NCBI GenBank assembly: GCA_947038405.1
Contig: CAMQVY010000007.1
Coordinates: 1 to 64,000 of the forward strand
Length of the DNA: 64,000 nt
Origin: an uncultured Rikenellaceae bacterium
Lineage (GTDB): Bacteria; Bacteroidota; Bacteroidia; Bacteroidales; Rikenellaceae
Reading direction: 5' to 3'
Part shown: positions 46,413 through 55,860 of the stretch, in pieces
Layout of the letters: each line of letters begins with the position of its first letter
Numbering within the stretch: position 1 is the stretch's first letter
Notes under the pieces: generated by a model
Seen by the model: the letters and a program-made list of their open reading frames with translations, nothing else
What the model was told of the DNA's origin: nothing
The model's database searches: none
Program-made: the position numbers and the translations under genes

Positions 46413-47606
46413 ATGAAGACCAATAGATTAAGAGTAAAATATAAAGAGTTTAGTTCTGTTGTTACTACGGAGTTTAATCATATTCGTAAGGATGAGGGTA
46501 TTATGCTGATTCTTGTATTTGCGATGTTGATATATGCTACTATATATTCACTTGCATATAGTAATGAAGTATTGCGTAATATTCCAATCGCAGTAATTGA
46601 CCATAGTCAAACTGCATCTAGTAGGGAGCTAATTGATAAAATTGATGCTGCACCTAATGTTTTTACATCTTACTCGCCTTCGAGTATGGATGAGGCTGAA
46701 AAACTACTATATAATAGAGATATTTATGGTATTGTCTATATTCCTCAGACATATGAAAAAAGTTTGTTGAGAGGGGAGAGAACCACTATCGGAATCTATG
46801 CTGATGCAAGTTACTTCTTGATGTATCGTCAAGTATTCTCAGATGTAGTTGCTGTGATAACGGATATTGGAGCTACTGTTAAAAAAAATAAACTTATCCT
46901 TGGTGGTGCTAACGAGTATCAGGCTGATGTTATCTCTGAGCCTATTATTTTCACGACTAAAAATCTATTTAATCCATATTTAGGGTATGGAACTTTCATA
47001 ATGCCTGCTATTATAATACTTCTTATACAACAAACTTTGCTTGTTGGTATTGGTATGATTGGTGGAACATGGAGAGAGTTTGGAGGCTATGGAAAGTTGA
47101 AAATTGAAGGTGAAAAACGTGTATCGACAATTCCAATTGTACTGGGTAAGAGTGTGGTATACTTGGCTATTTACGCATTTTCTATGCTATATGTTTTGGG
47201 TATACATTACAAGTTGTTTGACTACCCAATGAATGGTTCAGCATCGACAATTATTACGTTTCTATTCCCGTATGTCCTATCTTGTATATTTCTAGGGATT
47301 GCTGTTTCTACTCTATTTAGATATAGAGAGAGTTCGATGTTGTATCTTTTGTGGACATCTATTCCTATATTACTGTTGAGCGGGGCATCTATGCCTCAAG
47401 AGGCGATTCCAGAGTGGTTATTTATGTTTGGTAAAATATTCCCTAGTACTAGTGCTATTGAAGGTTTCCTTAGTATACAGACTATGGGTTCTACGTTATT
47501 GGATGTTATGCCTCAGTATCAGTTATTGTGGGTATTGACAGGAATCTATTTTGTTTTAGCTTGTATAGGAATTAGGGTAATTATGAATAAAAAAGAGCTC
47601 AAATAG
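46413..47606 (+). CDS. ABC-2 type permease, second subunit
   Basis: A 397-residue paralogue of the preceding permease: N-terminal helix (GIMLILVFAMLIYATIYSLAYS), periplasmic domain starting IPIAVIDHSQTASSRELIDKI and C-terminal helices with GGTWREFGGYG near 222. It follows the first permease by 39 bases and closes the exporter unit. The pair resembles the two-permease drug or lipid exporters common in Bacteroidetes. Confidence 0.88.
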   Translation: MKTNRLRVKYKEFSSVVTTEFNHIRKDEGIMLILVFAMLIYATIYSLAYSNEVLRNIPIAVIDHSQTASSRELIDKIDAAPNVFTSYSPSSMDEAEKLLYNRDIYGIVYIPQTYEKSLLRGERTTIGIYADASYFLMYRQVFSDVVAVITDIGATVKKNKLILGGANEYQADVISEPIIFTTKNLFNPYLGYGTFIMPAIIILLIQQTLLVGIGMIGGTWREFGGYGKLKIEGEKRVSTIPIVLGKSVVYLAIYAFSMLYVLGIHYKLFDYPMNGSASTIITFLFPYVLSCIFLGIAVSTLFRYRESSMLYLLWTSIPILLLSGASMPQEAIPEWLFMFGKIFPSTSAIEGFLSIQTMGSTLLDVMPQYQLLWVLTGIYFVLACIGIRVIMNKKELK

Positions 47607-47737
47607 AGGGAAATAACTGCGATTATGCAGTACCATTTGCTTAGTTTCCTTTTGAATTAACTCTCTTCGATACTATTTTCCCAATAGTTACCAATCAAAA
47701 TGTATTTAACTATTTAATATAAAATATATTGAAACGT

Positions 47738-48955
47738 ATGAGAAAAGTATTGATTTTAGTATTATTAAATTGCTTGGTTTTCTTTCAAGTAGAGTGTATT
47801 GCAAAAGGTGGTCAAACCCATGAAAGAGAGTATTGGTGTGAAACAGCATATAAAATCTCGTTTCCTGTGCTTGATGCTCTAAGTAAACAGCAATTGAAGG
47901 CTACAATGCCTGTGGAATTACGTACAGGGATGGCGAAGAATAAGCCTGAACCTACATATCTTGAAGCTTTAGGACGAACCTTGTGTGGTATTGCTCCTTG
48001 GCTTGAGTTATCCGCAGAGAGTACAAAAGAGGGTAAAATGCAGAGTGAGTTACTTCAGCTTTCGCACAAAGCAATTCATAATATTGTAGATCCAGAGTCG
48101 CTAGATTATGTCGATTTTAGTAGAGGACATCAACCATTAGTCGATGCTGCTTTTTTAGCTCAGGCATTTATTAGATCTCCTAAAAAACTTTGGGGAGGCT
48201 TGGATGAAGACACCAAGGAGTTGGTGTTGTCGTCATTATATTCAACAAGAGTTATAAAACCTAATTATAGTAATTGGTTGCTATTCTCTGCAACTATTGA
48301 AGCTTTTTTACTATCTATAGATGAGCCATGGGATGCAATGCGTATTGATTACGCTATTAAAAAACATAGTGAATGGTATAAAGGAGATGGGATCTATGGG
48401 GATGGACCAAATTTCCATTGGGATTATTACAATAGCTTTGTTATACAACCTATGTTGGTCGATATATATCAGGTGATGTACAGTAAGAAAAAATGTTCTG
48501 AGGCGAGCTTAAAATCTGTAGTTAGTAGATCTACTCGTTATGCAGAGATTTTGGAGCGTTTAATCTCTCCTGAGGGGACATTTCCTCCAGTTGGTCGCTC
48601 TATTTGCTATAGAGTTGGAGCACTACAAACTTTAGGACAGATGTCGTTAATACATAAATTACCTGCTAATGTCCCTCCAGCACAAGTTCGTTGCGCTATG
48701 ACGGCAGTGATAAAACGATTTTTTGAATCTGAAAAGACTTTCGATAATAATGGTTGGCTAACGTTAGGTTTTGCAGGACATCAACCTGGGTTAGCTGAGA
48801 GTTATATAACTACTGGAAGTCTATATTTAACAACAACTGGTTTTCTACCACTTGGATTACCTAGTTCTGATCCATTTTGGAGTGCTCCATATGAATCTTG
48901 GACTGCGGTGAAGGCTTGGAATGGAGAGGCAATTCCAATTGATCACGCTCATTAA
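47738..48955 (+). CDS. DUF2264 domain-containing secreted protein
   Basis: A 405-residue protein from the ATG at 47738 (a TTG at 47729 would add three residues), with a signal peptide ending near VECIAKG. The rest matches the DUF2264 pattern, an (alpha/alpha)-barrel-like fold related to glycosidase toroids: LEALGRTLCGIAPWLEL near 60, SNWLLFSATIEAFLL near 155, DGPNFHWDYYNSFVIQPML near 210. Function is not established; members often lie in polysaccharide utilisation regions. It follows the exporter operon by 131 bases and may be independent of it. Confidence 0.82.
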   Translation: MRKVLILVLLNCLVFFQVECIAKGGQTHEREYWCETAYKISFPVLDALSKQQLKATMPVELRTGMAKNKPEPTYLEALGRTLCGIAPWLELSAESTKEGKMQSELLQLSHKAIHNIVDPESLDYVDFSRGHQPLVDAAFLAQAFIRSPKKLWGGLDEDTKELVLSSLYSTRVIKPNYSNWLLFSATIEAFLLSIDEPWDAMRIDYAIKKHSEWYKGDGIYGDGPNFHWDYYNSFVIQPMLVDIYQVMYSKKKCSEASLKSVVSRSTRYAEILERLISPEGTFPPVGRSICYRVGALQTLGQMSLIHKLPANVPPAQVRCAMTAVIKRFFESEKTFDNNGWLTLGFAGHQPGLAESYITTGSLYLTTTGFLPLGLPSSDPFWSAPYESWTAVKAWNGEAIPIDHAH

Positions 48956-49121
48956 TCATCCTATGCAAGATTTTGTTAGATTATAACTTTAATTTACAAA
49001 TAGTGTGTATCTGCAAATTATTTGAACTCTAATTCGAGAGTGTTTCTTCTGAAAATATGACTCCATTCATGTAAAATGCGGTATTTTTAATATAATTTAA
49101 AAATTATTCATAAATAGACTA

Positions 49122-49158
49122 TTTAATTGCGATAAAATGCTTACCTTTCGCAATTAAA
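49122..49158. repeat. 11-bp perfect inverted repeat upstream of the carboxylase gene
   Basis: TTTAATTGCGA and TCGCAATTAAA enclose 15 bases, 90 bases before the start at 49248. The right arm overlaps TACCTTTC, a weak -7-like sequence. It may be an operator or, less likely, a terminator of the DUF2264 gene 165 bases upstream. The rest of the 292-base gap shows nothing else. Confidence 0.5.
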
Positions 49159-49247
49159 TTGTGCATAAATATAGGAGTGGCTTATATTTATCATGTGCGC
49201 AGTTAAATAGATGTTTATACAATAGTGAGATAAAATAGATGTAAGTA

Positions 49248-51095
49248 ATGAGTAGAAAGATTTTAATTAGAGATTTAACGCTTAGGGATGGTCAACAATC
49301 GGCATTTGCTACGCGTATGACCCAAGGTCAAATTGACAGGGTATTGCCATTTTATAAAGATGCAAATTTCTATGCTATGGAAGTATGGGGTGGGGCTGTT
49401 CCTGACTCTGTAATGCGTTTTCTTAACGAGAACCCATGGGATAGACTTGAGAAAATCAAAGCGGTTGTTGGAGATGTGTCAAAATTAACTGCCCTATCTC
49501 GTGGTAGAAATCTATTCGGATATGCTCCTTATCCAGATAATATTATTGATGGTTTTTGTAAAACTTCAATTGAATCAGGTTTAGGAATTATGCGTATCTT
49601 TGATGCACTCAACGATGTGAATAATGTAAAATCAACTATCAAATATGTGAAAAAATATGGTGGTATCGCAGATTGTGCTGTGTGTTACACCATAGATCCT
49701 CACTTTAGTTTTGCAGAAAAAACAAAGGCATTCTTTAAAGGTAAACCAGTTCCTGGAACTGTATTTACTGATGATTACTTTGTTGGTAAAGCAAAACAGA
49801 TGGCAGACTTAGGTGCTGACATGATTACGATTAAAGATATGAGTGGTTTAATACCACCAAAGAGAGTATCTACTTTGATTAGTAAAATTAAAGCAGTTGT
49901 CAATGTACCTATAGACTTTCATACACACTGTACTCCAGGTGTAGGATTAGCTTCTGTAGTATCTGCTATCAATTCAGGTGTTGATATTATTGATACAGTA
50001 ATATGGAACTTTGCAGGTGGACCTGCAGCTCCTGCAATTGAACTTATATACCTATTCTGTAATAAAATGGGTGTTGAGTTAGATGTAAATATGGAGGCTG
50101 TTGCTAAAATAAATCTGAAACTTCTTGAGATTCGTGAGGAACTTGCTTCTGTTGATGCGGTAAAGAAAATTCCAATTGCATTCAACCCTGTTACAGATGA
50201 AGTGCCAAGTGAAGTAAGTAAGCAAATTGATATTGCTATCAAGGCTGTGAAGAGTGATGATGAAGCTACTCTTATTGCTGCTTGTCAAGCGATTGAAAAA
50301 TATTTTGGATTCCCTGCTCCTAACCAATTGGTTAAAGATGCTGAGATCCCAGGTGGAATGTACACAAACATGGTAGCTCAGCTTAAACAACTTAAAGCTG
50401 AGGATATTTTGGAGAGTGCAATGAAACTTATACCTAAAGTGAGACTTGATGCGGGACTTCCTCCTCTTGTTACACCAACAAGTCAAATTGTAGGTGCACA
50501 AGCAGTTAGTTGTGCAATGGATATCAGAAATGGTAAGCCTATGTACTCTAATACATCGACACAGTTTGTTGCCCTTGTTAAAGGCGAGTATGGTGCTACT
50601 CCAGTAAAAGTAGACCCAGAATTCCGTCTTAAAATTGCTGGTGTGAGAGAAGAGACAAATTATGATGTTTCTAAATATAAGATGCAACCTAATCCAGAGC
50701 TTCCAGAGTGCAATAATGTACTTTTGGCTGAGAATAATAAAGAGGTTTTATTACTTGAATTATTCCCTCTTGTTGCGAAGGATTATCTTACTAAATATAA
50801 GAAAACACTAAACGTTGCTCCTAAAGTTGCAGTAGTAGCTGAAGAAGTTAAGGCGGTTGTAAAGGAGTCTGTTATTCCTACATTAAAGATTGTATCTCCT
50901 CTTCCTGGTCGTATCTTAAGCTGTGAAGTTAAAGTGGGTGATATGATATCTGTTGGACAAACAGTTGTTATTCTTGAAGCTATGAAGATGGAGAACTCTA
51001 TCATGTCTGATTTTGCAGGTAAAGTTCACAGAATCGTTGTTAATGAGGGTGATATTGTTATGGAAAATAATATTCTTATTGAGGTCTTAGCTTAA
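49248..51095 (+). CDS. biotin-dependent carboxyltransferase (pyruvate carboxylase subunit B / oxaloacetate decarboxylase alpha type)
   Basis: A 615-residue protein with three parts. The carboxyltransferase TIM barrel starts IRDLTLRDGQQSAFATRM (residues 7-24) and includes the metal-binding HTHC motif in VPIDFHTHCTPG near 226 and the carbamylated-Lys region MITIKDMSG near 197. The conserved PYC_OADA domain spans about 290-490, and the biotinyl domain ends the protein with EAMKMEN (biotin Lys580). It moves a carboxyl between carboxybiotin and pyruvate/oxaloacetate. Neither a biotin carboxylase (pycA) nor the Na+-pump OadB/G genes are adjacent, so which complex it joins cannot be told. Confidence 0.9.
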   Translation: MSRKILIRDLTLRDGQQSAFATRMTQGQIDRVLPFYKDANFYAMEVWGGAVPDSVMRFLNENPWDRLEKIKAVVGDVSKLTALSRGRNLFGYAPYPDNIIDGFCKTSIESGLGIMRIFDALNDVNNVKSTIKYVKKYGGIADCAVCYTIDPHFSFAEKTKAFFKGKPVPGTVFTDDYFVGKAKQMADLGADMITIKDMSGLIPPKRVSTLISKIKAVVNVPIDFHTHCTPGVGLASVVSAINSGVDIIDTVIWNFAGGPAAPAIELIYLFCNKMGVELDVNMEAVAKINLKLLEIREELASVDAVKKIPIAFNPVTDEVPSEVSKQIDIAIKAVKSDDEATLIAACQAIEKYFGFPAPNQLVKDAEIPGGMYTNMVAQLKQLKAEDILESAMKLIPKVRLDAGLPPLVTPTSQIVGAQAVSCAMDIRNGKPMYSNTSTQFVALVKGEYGATPVKVDPEFRLKIAGVREETNYDVSKYKMQPNPELPECNNVLLAENNKEVLLLELFPLVAKDYLTKYKKTLNVAPKVAVVAEEVKAVVKESVIPTLKIVSPLPGRILSCEVKVGDMISVGQTVVILEAMKMENSIMSDFAGKVHRIVVNEGDIVMENNILIEVLA

Positions 51096-51160
51096 TTATT
51101 AAGGTCAGAATAATGCTCTATTAAGTGTAGGTGGAAGCCTATCAATAGAGGGATATATAA

Positions 51161-51204
51161 AAAGAAGCTGTCTAAAAAACGTATGTTTTTTAGACAGCTT
51201 CTTT
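51161..51204 (+). terminator. terminator of the carboxyltransferase gene
   Basis: A perfect 20-bp stem (51161-51180 with 51185-51204) closed by the loop GTAT, T-rich at the 3' side, 65 bases beyond the stop codon. Confidence 0.9.
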
Positions 51205-51354
51205 TTATTGTAAGTATTTTAGATTAGAGTATTCATAAAATTAGAGTACTGTTTTAATCTATTTTATCTATATAGTAGGAGAACTGTTATCGCGGTAGTG
51301 TATATATGGCATATAATTTGCTATTATTAATAGTCAATTAAATAATATAATACT

Positions 51355-52536
51355 ATGATGACGTCACTCAATACAGGAAATGTAACCTTTATGATAATAA
51401 CTACATTGCTAGTCTTTATTATGACTCCAGGCTTAGCCTTTTTCTATGGAGGGTTGGTAGATAAGAAAAATTCATTAACAATGATGTTCTATACATTTAT
51501 TTCAATAGGTGTGGTTACGTTGATGTGGTTTTTTGGAGGGTTTTCGATGGTGTTTGGTAGTGATTTAAGTGGTGTGATTGGGAATCCTATGGAATATTTC
51601 ATGCTTAATAATATTGACTATACAGTTAGTAAAAGCCATGGCGATAATATTCCGTTTCTTATGTTTTTCATGTACCAGTTAATGTTTGCCATAATAACTG
51701 CTCCACTTATGACAGGAGCTTTTGCTAATAGGTTAAATCCGTTTGCATGGATAAAGTTATTAATACTCTGGATGTTGTTGATATATTTTCCTGTGGCTCA
51801 TTGGGTATGGGGAGGTGGTTTCTTATCTCAACTAGGCTTTGTAGATTATGCTGGAGGTACTGTTATTCACACAACGGCAGGATTCAGTTCTCTGATTGCA
51901 ATTATGATTTTGGGGCGGAGAGCAGTTACACAAAAAAAGGAGTCAAGTAATGTAAATTTAATGCTTGTAGGGACAACGTTATTACTTTTTGGTTGGTTTG
52001 GATTTAATGCTGGAGGTGCTTTAGCTGCCGATGATGTCGCTGCTATAGCTTTTACTAATACTGGATTAGCAGCTAGTGTAGCACTAGTTGTTTGGGTGCT
52101 TATATCCTATTACCACAAGAAGAAACTATCTTTTGTTGAGCTTGCAACAGGTGCGATAGCAGGTTTAGCCACCATAACTCCAGCTTCGGGTTATGTTTCG
52201 CCACAGGGTGCAGTTGTAATCGGATTATTAGCTGCGGTTGGATGCTACTTTTTTGTTGAAGTTCTAAAGAGATTTAATGTTGACGATGCGTTAGGAGTTT
52301 GGGGTGTCCATGGAATGGGTGGATTTATGGGAACTATATATATTGGTATATTTGCCATTAAGAGTGTGAATAATATTGAAGCTAGTATGGAACAATTTTT
52401 TATTCAGCTTTTTGGTGTTGTAGCTGTTGCGGCGTATTCAATGTTGATTACTTGGGCTATAATGAAAGTTGTTAAAGGGGGTGTATCGGCTGATATTCAA
52501 TCTAAAGGATTAGATGAAGAGTATTTCTCAAAATGA
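51355..52536 (+). CDS. amtB: ammonium transporter
   Basis: An Amt/Rh-family channel of 393 residues with eleven helices. The conserved twin histidines appear in GGTVIHTTAGFSSL (about 167) and GVWGVHGMGGFMGT (about 318), and the signature DYAGGTVIHTTAG is complete. FFYGGLVDKKN near 29 is the family's N-terminal block. No signal peptide. Unlike in many bacteria no P-II gene (glnK/glnB) follows; the gene ends at a hairpin. Confidence 0.95.
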   Translation: MMTSLNTGNVTFMIITTLLVFIMTPGLAFFYGGLVDKKNSLTMMFYTFISIGVVTLMWFFGGFSMVFGSDLSGVIGNPMEYFMLNNIDYTVSKSHGDNIPFLMFFMYQLMFAIITAPLMTGAFANRLNPFAWIKLLILWMLLIYFPVAHWVWGGGFLSQLGFVDYAGGTVIHTTAGFSSLIAIMILGRRAVTQKKESSNVNLMLVGTTLLLFGWFGFNAGGALAADDVAAIAFTNTGLAASVALVVWVLISYYHKKKLSFVELATGAIAGLATITPASGYVSPQGAVVIGLLAAVGCYFFVEVLKRFNVDDALGVWGVHGMGGFMGTIYIGIFAIKSVNNIEASMEQFFIQLFGVVAVAAYSMLITWAIMKVVKGGVSADIQSKGLDEEYFSK

Positions 52537-52558
52537 CAGACAGTTTTATTTTGACAAT

Positions 52559-52606
52559 AAAAAGGGTGACTATATTGATTCATAATGAATTATAGTCACC
52601 CTTTTT
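52559..52606. terminator. bidirectional terminator between amtB and prmA
   Basis: A perfect 16-bp stem (AAAAAGGGTGACTATA and its complement) with extra pairing in the loop (ATTCAT/ATGAAT) between convergent genes. Confidence 0.88.
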
Positions 52607-52662
52607 TTATTAGATATACGAGACTGCGTAGGGTAGTCCCCTTCGAGATCACATTGTATTAA

Positions 52663-53487
52663 TTACTTATTGAACTCTAATGCTGCCCATCCATCTTTTA
52701 GATGAGTTTTCGCTCTTTTTAATCCTAGTTTCTCGGCACAATTACATATTGACTCTATGTCATGCTCTAATATACCACTCATAATAATAAAACCTCCAGA
52801 TTTCAATGTAGTCACATATTTATCCATGTCGTTCAGTAGTATGTTACGATTTATATTTGCTAGAATAAAATCATATGTAGAGCCATCTATCGCAGAAACA
52901 TCTCCAAGTATTGGAACTATGACTTCTTCGACGCTATTCATAACAATATTCTCTTTGCAATTTTCTGCTGCCCACTCATCAATATCTACAGCATCAATAC
53001 TTGTTGCACCTAATTTTGCTGCGATAATAGATAGTACTCCTGTTCCACTCCCCATATCTAACCCTTTTAGAGCACTGAAATCGTGTCCTAGAATAGATTT
53101 TGTCATTAGGAATGTTGTTGCATGATGCCCTGTTCCAAATGACATTTTAGGCATAATAACAATGTCCATCGCTCCATTTGATGAGGCTTCGTGAAATGGC
53201 GCTCTGATTACACAGAGGTCCTCAATCTCAACAGGTTGGAAGTTTGACTCCCATTGGCTGTTCCAATTAACAGTTTCAATAGGTGTAAATTTCCATTGAA
53301 CACCTGTTGTGTAGAGAAATTCATCCACCTCTTTTTTGCACTCATCAAGGAGATTCTCCTTGATATAGGCTTTAACAAAAAACTCCTCTTGTTCAAAACT
53401 TTCAAATGGAAAATCTGATAGTTGTGCCATGTAAATCTCCGACTGCGCACTATTTGGAGTCGGAATGTATAGTTCGATATAGTTCAT
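52663..53487 (-). CDS. prmA: ribosomal protein L11 methyltransferase
   Basis: A 274-residue methyltransferase that trimethylates L11. The N-terminal L11-binding region covers about 1-60. PrmA landmarks are MPKMSFGTGHHATTFL (about 112-127), LKGLDMGSGTGVLSIIAAKLGA (motif I, near 140) and YDFILANINRNIL near 210, the PrmA form of the catalytic NPPY loop. It is divergent from xerD with a 43-base gap that carries its promoter. Confidence 0.95.
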   Translation of the reverse strand: MNYIELYIPTPNSAQSEIYMAQLSDFPFESFEQEEFFVKAYIKENLLDECKKEVDEFLYTTGVQWKFTPIETVNWNSQWESNFQPVEIEDLCVIRAPFHEASSNGAMDIVIMPKMSFGTGHHATTFLMTKSILGHDFSALKGLDMGSGTGVLSIIAAKLGATSIDAVDIDEWAAENCKENIVMNSVEEVIVPILGDVSAIDGSTYDFILANINRNILLNDMDKYVTTLKSGGFIIMSGILEHDIESICNCAEKLGLKRAKTHLKDGWAALEFNK

Positions 53488-53515
53488 TTCAAATATAATA
53501 AGTAACTTAGTGCAC

Positions 53516-53523
53516 CAAATTTA
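53516..53523 (-). promoter_or_regulatory. -7 box of prmA
   Basis: TAAATTTG on the minus strand, a full TAnnTTTG match, 28 bases before the prmA start. It overlaps the short leader of the divergent xerD gene. Confidence 0.55.
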
Positions 53524-53530
53524 GTAAAAA

Positions 53531-54442
53531 ATGGATAGAAAAGAGCCATTATGGCAAGAAAATAGTCGAAAATATCAAACTTATTTAACTATTGAGCGTA
53601 ATTTCGCTGATAATAGTGTTGAGAGTTACATGAGAGACCTACGTCAATTCGTTGAATATGCAGTGGAGAGAGGGATAAATAGCCCTAATGATGTTACTGT
53701 GTCTGATATAAATAACTTCATGGCTTGTGTATATGACAAAGGGGTGAAGAAGAGTAGTCAAGCGAGAGTGCTAAGTGGAGTTAAAAGTTTTTTTAACTAT
53801 TTAGTTGCGAACAACTTGGTTGATTCTTCCCCCGTTGAATTTATAGAGTCTCCAAAGTTAACAAGATCCCTTCCTGAGGTCTTATCAATTGATGACATAG
53901 ATAAAATCATTGATAATATTGATACTAATCACCCTCAGGGATTCCGTAATAAAGCTATCATTGAGACGATTTACAGTTGTGGTATAAGGGCTTCGGAACT
54001 TATATCATTAACTATGAATGATGTATTTTTTAACGATGGATTTATTCGTGTGAATGGTAAGGGAAGAAAGCAGAGAATTGTCCCTATTAGCGATAGAGCG
54101 ATAGAGTATATAAAAGAGTACATGAATCAGCGAAATACAATGACTCCGAGTTCAAAACATCAAGATTGTTTGTTCTTAAACAGGAGAGGAAATCAGCTTA
54201 CCCGTGTTATGATACACACAATTATTAGCAGAGCAGCTAAATATGCTGGAATCACTAAGTCTGTTGGTCCTCATACCCTAAGGCACTCATTTGCAACTCA
54301 TTTACTTGTTGGAGGAGCAAATATTAGGCAGGTTCAAGATCTATTAGGGCATGAGTCTGTAGTTACAACTGAGATATATACACACTTAGATATAACAAAT
54401 TTAGCTGATTCACTTGAAAAGCATCACCCATTAAAACTGTAA
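53531..54442 (+). CDS. xerD: tyrosine recombinase XerD
   Basis: A 303-residue site-specific recombinase with an N-terminal SAM-like core-binding domain (about 15-105) and a catalytic domain. The active-site residues are visible: Arg153 (SCGIRASEL), His248 and Arg251 (HTLRHSFATHLL), His274 (LGHESVVTT) and the nucleophile Tyr283 (EIYTHLD). It resolves chromosome dimers at dif with XerC. Its placement among housekeeping genes and complete length argue for the chromosomal XerD rather than a mobile-element integrase. Confidence 0.93.
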   Translation: MDRKEPLWQENSRKYQTYLTIERNFADNSVESYMRDLRQFVEYAVERGINSPNDVTVSDINNFMACVYDKGVKKSSQARVLSGVKSFFNYLVANNLVDSSPVEFIESPKLTRSLPEVLSIDDIDKIIDNIDTNHPQGFRNKAIIETIYSCGIRASELISLTMNDVFFNDGFIRVNGKGRKQRIVPISDRAIEYIKEYMNQRNTMTPSSKHQDCLFLNRRGNQLTRVMIHTIISRAAKYAGITKSVGPHTLRHSFATHLLVGGANIRQVQDLLGHESVVTTEIYTHLDITNLADSLEKHHPLKL

Positions 54443-54569
54443 GTTAATTGTGTCGATGGTAAAGGGTTATTTTGTCGGATTTTGTGTAAAAATGAAATAT
54501 TATAATAAAAACATACGTTTTTAAATGTTGTACAGTCAGTTTCAATTCGATAAAATCAAACATATTTTC

Positions 54570-54577
54570 TATCTTTG
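54570..54577 (+). promoter_or_regulatory. -7 box of the symporter gene
   Basis: TATCTTTG, a full TAnnTTTG match, 29 bases before the start codon of the dicarboxylate/amino acid symporter. Confidence 0.6.
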
Positions 54578-54606
54578 AGGGTAGAAGTAACTAAATACAT
54601 TAAAAT

Positions 54607-55779
54607 ATGAAAAAGTTTAAAGTAAATCTATTAGCAAAAGTTGTAATTGCAATAGGTATGGGTATATTACTTGGGCAGTTTATGCCTGGTGGAATTGCCA
54701 GAATTTTCGTGACATTTAACTCACTTTTTAGTAACTTCTTATCTTTTTCTATACCCCTTATTATTTTGGGCTTGGTAACTCCATCTATCGGTGATTTAGG
54801 TAAGGGTGCAGGGAGACTACTCGCAATTACTGCGATAATCGCATATGGATCTACGATTTTTAGTGGAATATTTACATACTTCACTGGATTGGCAATATTT
54901 CCTCATATTATAGCTGAAAATAGTCAGTTAATTGCTGTGGAAAATCCTGGTGACTTTATGTTATTACCATTCTTCTCAATAGATATGCCGCCTCTTATGA
55001 ATGTAACTACGGCTCTATTACTGTCATTCACAATTGGATTAGGGCTCGCTCAAATAAAGGGTGGAGCACTAGCTGAATCTTTCAATGGATTTAAGGAGAT
55101 TATTACTAAACTTATAAATACAGTTATAATACCACTATTGCCATACCACATATTTGGTATATTTTTGAATATGACGGTTAGCGGACAGGTAGCCTCTATT
55201 ATTGGAATGTTTGTAAAGGTAATTTTGGTAATATTTGTAATACATGTCATTGTTTTACTGATACAATTTTCTATCGCTGGTGCTGTGAGTAAGAAAAATC
55301 CTCTCAAACTATTGAGGAATATGCTACCTGCTTACCTTACAGCATTAGGAACACAATCTTCTGTTGCAACCATTCCTGTTACTTTGCAGCAGACTATTAA
55401 AAATGGTGTTAGTGAAAATATTGCAGTGTTTTCTGTGCCGTTGTGTGCGACAATACACCTTTCGGGTAGTACGCTTAAAATTGTTGCGTGTGCGATGGCT
55501 ATATTAATTATGAGCGGACAGCCTATAGATACCGCAGAATTCATCGGTTTTATCCTTATGCTTGGAATTACAATGGTTGCTGCTCCAGGTGTTCCTGGGG
55601 GTGCAATTATGGCGGCATTGGGACTACTCCAATCAATGTTGGGATTTGACGAAACTTTACAAGCACTAATGATTGCTCTATATATTGCGATGGATAGCTT
55701 TGGTACTGCTGCAAATGTGACTGGAGATGGGGCAATATCAATACTTGTAGATAAAATTGCGTCTAAAACTAAAAAATAA
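54607..55779 (+). CDS. dicarboxylate/amino acid:cation symporter (DAACS family)
   Basis: A 390-residue member of the GltP/DctA family with about eight helices and two re-entrant loops. Family blocks include GLVTPSIGDLGKGAGRLL near 53, the Ser/Thr-rich hairpin TALGTQSSVATIPVTL near 245 and GVPGGAIMAALGLL near 328, plus MDSFGTAANVTGDG near 364 with the substrate-binding Asp/Asn. The family takes up glutamate, aspartate, serine or C4-dicarboxylates with Na+ or H+. The specific substrate cannot be fixed here. Confidence 0.92.
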   Translation: MKKFKVNLLAKVVIAIGMGILLGQFMPGGIARIFVTFNSLFSNFLSFSIPLIILGLVTPSIGDLGKGAGRLLAITAIIAYGSTIFSGIFTYFTGLAIFPHIIAENSQLIAVENPGDFMLLPFFSIDMPPLMNVTTALLLSFTIGLGLAQIKGGALAESFNGFKEIITKLINTVIIPLLPYHIFGIFLNMTVSGQVASIIGMFVKVILVIFVIHVIVLLIQFSIAGAVSKKNPLKLLRNMLPAYLTALGTQSSVATIPVTLQQTIKNGVSENIAVFSVPLCATIHLSGSTLKIVACAMAILIMSGQPIDTAEFIGFILMLGITMVAAPGVPGGAIMAALGLLQSMLGFDETLQALMIALYIAMDSFGTAANVTGDGAISILVDKIASKTKK

Positions 55780-55860
55780 AGTGTGAGGGGGAATTGTTGT
55801 TCCCCTGTGTGGGCGGAGCTGTATAATCGCAGTGAGCCAAATATTATAAATGAAAGTGAT

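Noticed and set aside
50079..50687. Open frame of 202 codons antisense to the carboxyltransferase gene
   Set aside because: Composition is that of a shadow frame; the sense strand codes an unambiguous enzyme.
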